Positions 11,428 through 14,539 of a stretch of 14,539 nt of DNA are shown in pieces. The position numbers and the translations under genes are program-made. The notes beneath the pieces are model-generated. The model saw only the letters and a list, made by a program, of their open reading frames with translations. It did not search any database and was not told the origin of the DNA. How positions within the stretch are numbered: position 1 is the first letter of the stretch; each line of letters opens with the position of its first letter. This DNA comes from an uncultured Prevotella sp. (GTDB lineage Bacteria; Bacteroidota; Bacteroidia; Bacteroidales; Bacteroidaceae), in contig CALGHW010000045.1 of the NCBI GenBank assembly GCA_937916075.1, positions 1 to 14,539 of the forward strand, in the 5' to 3' direction.

Positions 11428-14361
11428 ATGGCAAAGACAATCCCCTTCAATATTCGTCTGAAGATAGACGGCAAGGACGTGGTGGTGACGTGCCGCCGCG
11501 ACGTGGAAAAACTCGGAGATGCCCTCGGAAATGCCAAGAACAAATCAAGGGAGTTTGGCGAATCCGTGCGCAGCCTTGCGTCTGTGACGATGAGCTTCCG
11601 AAACGCATTCGATGCCATCCAGAATCTGACGAGTGCGATGTCCCCGTATATTGAGAAAGCCAATGCCGCAGCCATCGCACAGACGAAGCTGACCACGGTG
11701 ATGCGTGAGCGCATGGCAGCGACCACCTCGGACGTAAATGCCATCAACGCTGCCGTATCTGCCCAGACGAAGCTCGGTGTCGTAGGTGGGACGGTGCAGC
11801 GTTCTGGCCTCCAGCAGTTGGCCACGTTTGCCCGCTACAAGACGACACTGACCACGCTGTTGCCTGCGATGAACAACTTGCTTACCCAGCAGAAGGGACT
11901 GAATGCCACCAGCGAGGATGCCGTTACCGTGGCGAACCTTATCGGTAAAGCCCTCACTGGGCAGACCTCAGCACTGAGGCGTGTGGGTATCACCTTCAGT
12001 GACGCTCAGGCCAATGCCATCAAGGCAGGGAAGGAAGGGGAGCGTGCCGCCATGATTGCCGAAATCATCACCCAGAATGTTGGTGACATGAACGCAGAGT
12101 TGGCCAAGACGGATGCGGGTCGAGTGAAGCAACTGAGCAACTCCTTCGGCAGCTTGATGGTGCGAATAGGCACGGCTCTCTCGCCCTATCAAGCCGCACT
12201 CGCACAACTCGGACAGCTCGGAATGGCCGTGACGGGTGCGGTACAGCTTGGTACGGCGTTACTCGGATGTGGGCGTGCGGCAGTTACCGCCGCCCTGAGT
12301 ATCGCCAAAATCCCCGTCGTCGCCTCCCTCATGTCACAGGCCAGCGTCGGACTTCGTGCCGTGATGGCTACTTTGACGGCTGCGTTGACTGGCACGGCAG
12401 TGGGCGCTACCACTGCAGCCGTGGCCATGCGTACCTTGCTAATAGCATCGGGCGTGGGTATCGCCATAGCCGCCCTTTCTGCCATCGTGGTAGGACTCGG
12501 AAGCCAGTTTAGGGAAGCAGCGAAAGCGGAGGATGCTCACAGCGTGGCGATGAAAACCAGCGAAACGAACGCTGCAGAGCTGAAACAGAAACTGCAGGAT
12601 TTGAACAGTCAGGTCGAGCAGAACCGCGGGCAGCTGTATCAGGACATTGCCATGACGAAGAACTGGCATGGGACGAAGACGCAGGAGAAGAAGATAGTCG
12701 AGCAGCTGAACAGCAGGTACGGCGAGACGATGGGGTATTTCTCAAGCGTGGCGGAATGGTATCAGGCACTCATCAAAAACAGCGAGGCGTATTGCCGCCA
12801 GCTGGTTATCGAGGCACAGATGCGCGCGTATGCGAATCAGATTGCCAAGATAGAGATGCAGAAAAATGAAATCAAGTTTGACGAAACTGGCAAGCCGAAG
12901 AAATACTCGACCCAAAGGAGAAAGAAATTTTATCAGGTGGGGAGCACAGGTGGCGCGTATGGGCCGCGTCCTATTTATCGGATAAGGGATGTAGTCGGCT
13001 CAAGCCCCTTTGAACAGGCCCAGTCAAGACTGGACAGGCTTAACGGAATCCTTTATGGATATAAACGCTTTCTGAACGGACTTGCCAAGGAAGCGGCCAG
13101 CATCAAGATGCCCGAGATGGGCAGCACCACCCGACCCAGTTTTGATGACGGGAAAGGCAAAGGCGGTAAAGGTGGCAAAGGCGGCAAGACTCCGAAAGTG
13201 AAAACGGGGACGGGAAAAGATAGGGGAGGAAGCACGCCCTCAACCGTTGATAAAACAGAACCAGACATCACGGATGGCATCTCCAATATCGAGCTGCTCA
13301 ACGGGGCGCTGCAAGTGCTATACACCAAACTTGCGAACCTTCCACAGGGGAAGATACAGAAAGCCCTCGAGATAAGCGAGAACATCTCCGAGCTGGAATC
13401 TTATCGAAAGAAGCTCGAGGACATCGAGACACAGCGCGGGGCGCTCACGCTTAAAGGGGCTATGGAAGGAATCGCAGGGAACACCCCGGGAAATACGCAG
13501 CAGGCTAACCTCGCAGGAATGTTCCTGCCATCCGCCGATGACCTTCACAAGCAGATGAGAGGTCTGGCTCGTGCCACTGATACGAGCATCATCGCATCCA
13601 TCGATATTCGGAACAATCAGGCGGAAGAGCTACGCCGCCAGATAGAGACCGTCATCAACGCCGTGCAGGCGGGGGATATCGGCGAGAATATGGGGCAGCA
13701 GCTCGTGGAAGGTCTGAATAATCAGCTGCAGAGTATCGGGAAGAAGGGGAGGCCCTTCAAACAGCTGATGAAGGACAGCGACGCAACCGCTGAGAAGCTC
13801 AGCTATGCCACTGACGCAGTTAGCAAGATGGGAAGCAGCCTTTCAAGCATGGGCGACACCTTCGAGATGCCAGAGCTGAACATTGCGGGGACTATCGCGC
13901 AGGCTATAGCGAACATGGTCATGGCCTATTCGCAATCTCAGCAGATGGCTGCGAAAATGGGCCCATGGGCATGGGTAGCATTCGCTGCCACGGGTCTTGC
14001 CGAACTGGTGGCCATCATCTCAAGCATTCATGGCGCAACGGGATATGCAACGGGTGGTATTATTGGCGGAAATTCTTATTCAGGTGACAAGATTCCCGTA
14101 CGAGTGAACAGCGGAGAGATGATACTGAATCGTTGGCAGCAGAAGCGACTCTTCGATATGGCCAACGGAAATGTATTCGGTGGTATTCCTGCATCAAGCA
14201 CCACCTTCCAGCCACGCCTGAATACTGGAGGGCTTGACCTTGGAGGGCTTCGTGTTGAGGTCAGCGGTCGCCTCGTTGGCCGTGGCCGCCAGCTCGTGGC
14301 CGTCATTGGCAACGAAGGGAAGGCACGCGGTGCGGCTGGATGGCGGTTGCCGTGGAAATAA
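11428..14361 (+). CDS. Tail tape measure protein
   Basis: This protein sets tail length by spanning the tube lumen during assembly, and later helps DNA pass the cell envelope. The 977 residues have the usual plan: a charged helical N-terminus (DVEKLGDALGNAKNKSREFG), long Ala/Gln-rich helices, hydrophobic segments around 265-300 and 310-360 (LLIASGVGIAIAALSAIVVG), a coiled-coil stretch, a Gly/Lys linker (575-587), and another hydrophobic segment at about 845-868 (GPWAWVAFAATGLAELVAII). The C-terminal GYATGGIIGGNSYSGDKIPV plus VNSGEMILN is a hallmark of tape measure C-termini. At about 0.15 nm per residue it predicts a tail near 147 nm. The leader has a (TA)7 tract (11401-11414). A terminator follows. 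Confidence 0.95.
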   Translation: MAKTIPFNIRLKIDGKDVVVTCRRDVEKLGDALGNAKNKSREFGESVRSLASVTMSFRNAFDAIQNLTSAMSPYIEKANAAAIAQTKLTTVMRERMAATTSDVNAINAAVSAQTKLGVVGGTVQRSGLQQLATFARYKTTLTTLLPAMNNLLTQQKGLNATSEDAVTVANLIGKALTGQTSALRRVGITFSDAQANAIKAGKEGERAAMIAEIITQNVGDMNAELAKTDAGRVKQLSNSFGSLMVRIGTALSPYQAALAQLGQLGMAVTGAVQLGTALLGCGRAAVTAALSIAKIPVVASLMSQASVGLRAVMATLTAALTGTAVGATTAAVAMRTLLIASGVGIAIAALSAIVVGLGSQFREAAKAEDAHSVAMKTSETNAAELKQKLQDLNSQVEQNRGQLYQDIAMTKNWHGTKTQEKKIVEQLNSRYGETMGYFSSVAEWYQALIKNSEAYCRQLVIEAQMRAYANQIAKIEMQKNEIKFDETGKPKKYSTQRRKKFYQVGSTGGAYGPRPIYRIRDVVGSSPFEQAQSRLDRLNGILYGYKRFLNGLAKEAASIKMPEMGSTTRPSFDDGKGKGGKGGKGGKTPKVKTGTGKDRGGSTPSTVDKTEPDITDGISNIELLNGALQVLYTKLANLPQGKIQKALEISENISELESYRKKLEDIETQRGALTLKGAMEGIAGNTPGNTQQANLAGMFLPSADDLHKQMRGLARATDTSIIASIDIRNNQAEELRRQIETVINAVQAGDIGENMGQQLVEGLNNQLQSIGKKGRPFKQLMKDSDATAEKLSYATDAVSKMGSSLSSMGDTFEMPELNIAGTIAQAIANMVMAYSQSQQMAAKMGPWAWVAFAATGLAELVAIISSIHGATGYATGGIIGGNSYSGDKIPVRVNSGEMILNRWQQKRLFDMANGNVFGGIPASSTTFQPRLNTGGLDLGGLRVEVSGRLVGRGRQLVAVIGNEGKARGAAGWRLPWK

Positions 14362-14407
14362 TCCCTGCCCATTCGGGCACTTTCGTAGTCTTCATTTTTC
14401 TTTACTC

Positions 14408-14441
14408 GCCGCGCGGTTCGTGAGAATAGCGCGGCATTTTT
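14408..14441 (+). terminator. Intrinsic terminator after the tape measure gene
   Basis: GCCGCGC (14408-14414) pairs with GCGCGGC (14429-14435) around a 14-base loop and is followed by ATTTTT. A weaker hairpin TGCCC/GGGCA lies just upstream (14366-14379). Together they close the tape measure transcript. Confidence 0.7.
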
Positions 14442-14539
14442 GTTAGGAGAAAGCTGCTTTTTGTAAAGAAAGAAGAAAATCTTCGAGTTTCCTCAAAAAT
14501 AATATATATATTATTTGGTATATTCAAATATACTTCATA
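14442..14539. other. A/T-rich intergenic sequence at the right edge
   Basis: No gene is visible. The stretch is rich in A/T, with an AATATATATATT palindrome (14501-14512) and a 6-base inverted repeat GTATAT/ATATAC (14518-14523 and 14528-14533). It probably leads into the next tail gene beyond the window; no consensus TAnnTTTG box is present. Confidence 0.4.

Noticed and set aside
755..14471. 12-base direct repeat TTTGTAAAGAAA at 755-766 and 14460-14471 as attL/attR
   Set aside because: The sequence is low-complexity and TTGTAAA also occurs at 1990 and 2899. The right copy lies in mid-tail gene territory, where a prophage end would leave the phage without distal tail and lysis genes.

Overview
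The window is the integration and virion-structure part of a temperate tailed phage or prophage. The host is most likely a member of the Bacteroidota (a Prevotella- or Bacteroides-like gut bacterium). Three things point there: the integrase resembles the Bacteroidota tyrosine recombinases of the IntDOT type; the one clear promoter has the Bacteroidota -7 box TAnnTTTG; and most genes are preceded by A/T-rich leaders rather than Shine-Dalgarno sequences. The host genus cannot be fixed from the sequence alone. Every convincing gene is on the + strand.

Layout. Positions 1-402 hold the 3' end of a gene with a coiled-coil C-terminus, probably a small phage regulator, and a 53-residue lysine-rich protein of unknown role. 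Positions 403-778 are an A/T-rich non-coding stretch with a hairpin and two families of short repeats; this is a plausible control or attachment region. The integrase follows (779-1945) and is closed by a strong intrinsic terminator. A Bacteroidota-type promoter overlaps that terminator and starts the morphogenesis region almost without a leader.

Morphogenesis region (2026-14361). In order: a ribbon-helix-helix protein, an HNH endonuclease, small (P27 type) and large terminase, HK97-type portal, S78 prohead protease and major capsid protein; then the tail tube protein, the HK97 gp6-like connector, head-closure protein and DUF3168-like tail terminator; then two tail assembly chaperone frames, an HK97 gp10-like protein and a 977-residue tape measure protein. 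This is a siphovirus particle (long non-contractile tail). DNA is cut and packaged by HNH/TerS/TerL through the portal into a protease-matured HK97-fold capsid. The connector proteins join it to a tail whose tube is polymerised around the tape measure with the help of the chaperones. Baseplate, fibre, lysis and replication genes are not in the window.

Most interesting points. (1) A nine-A run followed at once by a stop codon lies between the two chaperone frames, and the downstream frame opens exactly inside that run; this is what a programmed -1 frameshift of the lambda G/GT kind needs. (2) Four hairpins punctuate the structural genes, after capsid, tail tube, connector block and tape measure. 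(3) The integrase has Ser where most tyrosine recombinases have the first catalytic Arg. (4) A terminator, a promoter and a nearly leaderless start codon are packed into about 65 bases. (5) The tail tube and gp10-like genes are not in their usual HK97 positions. I see no clearly unprecedented system; the novelty lies in control signals and gene order.
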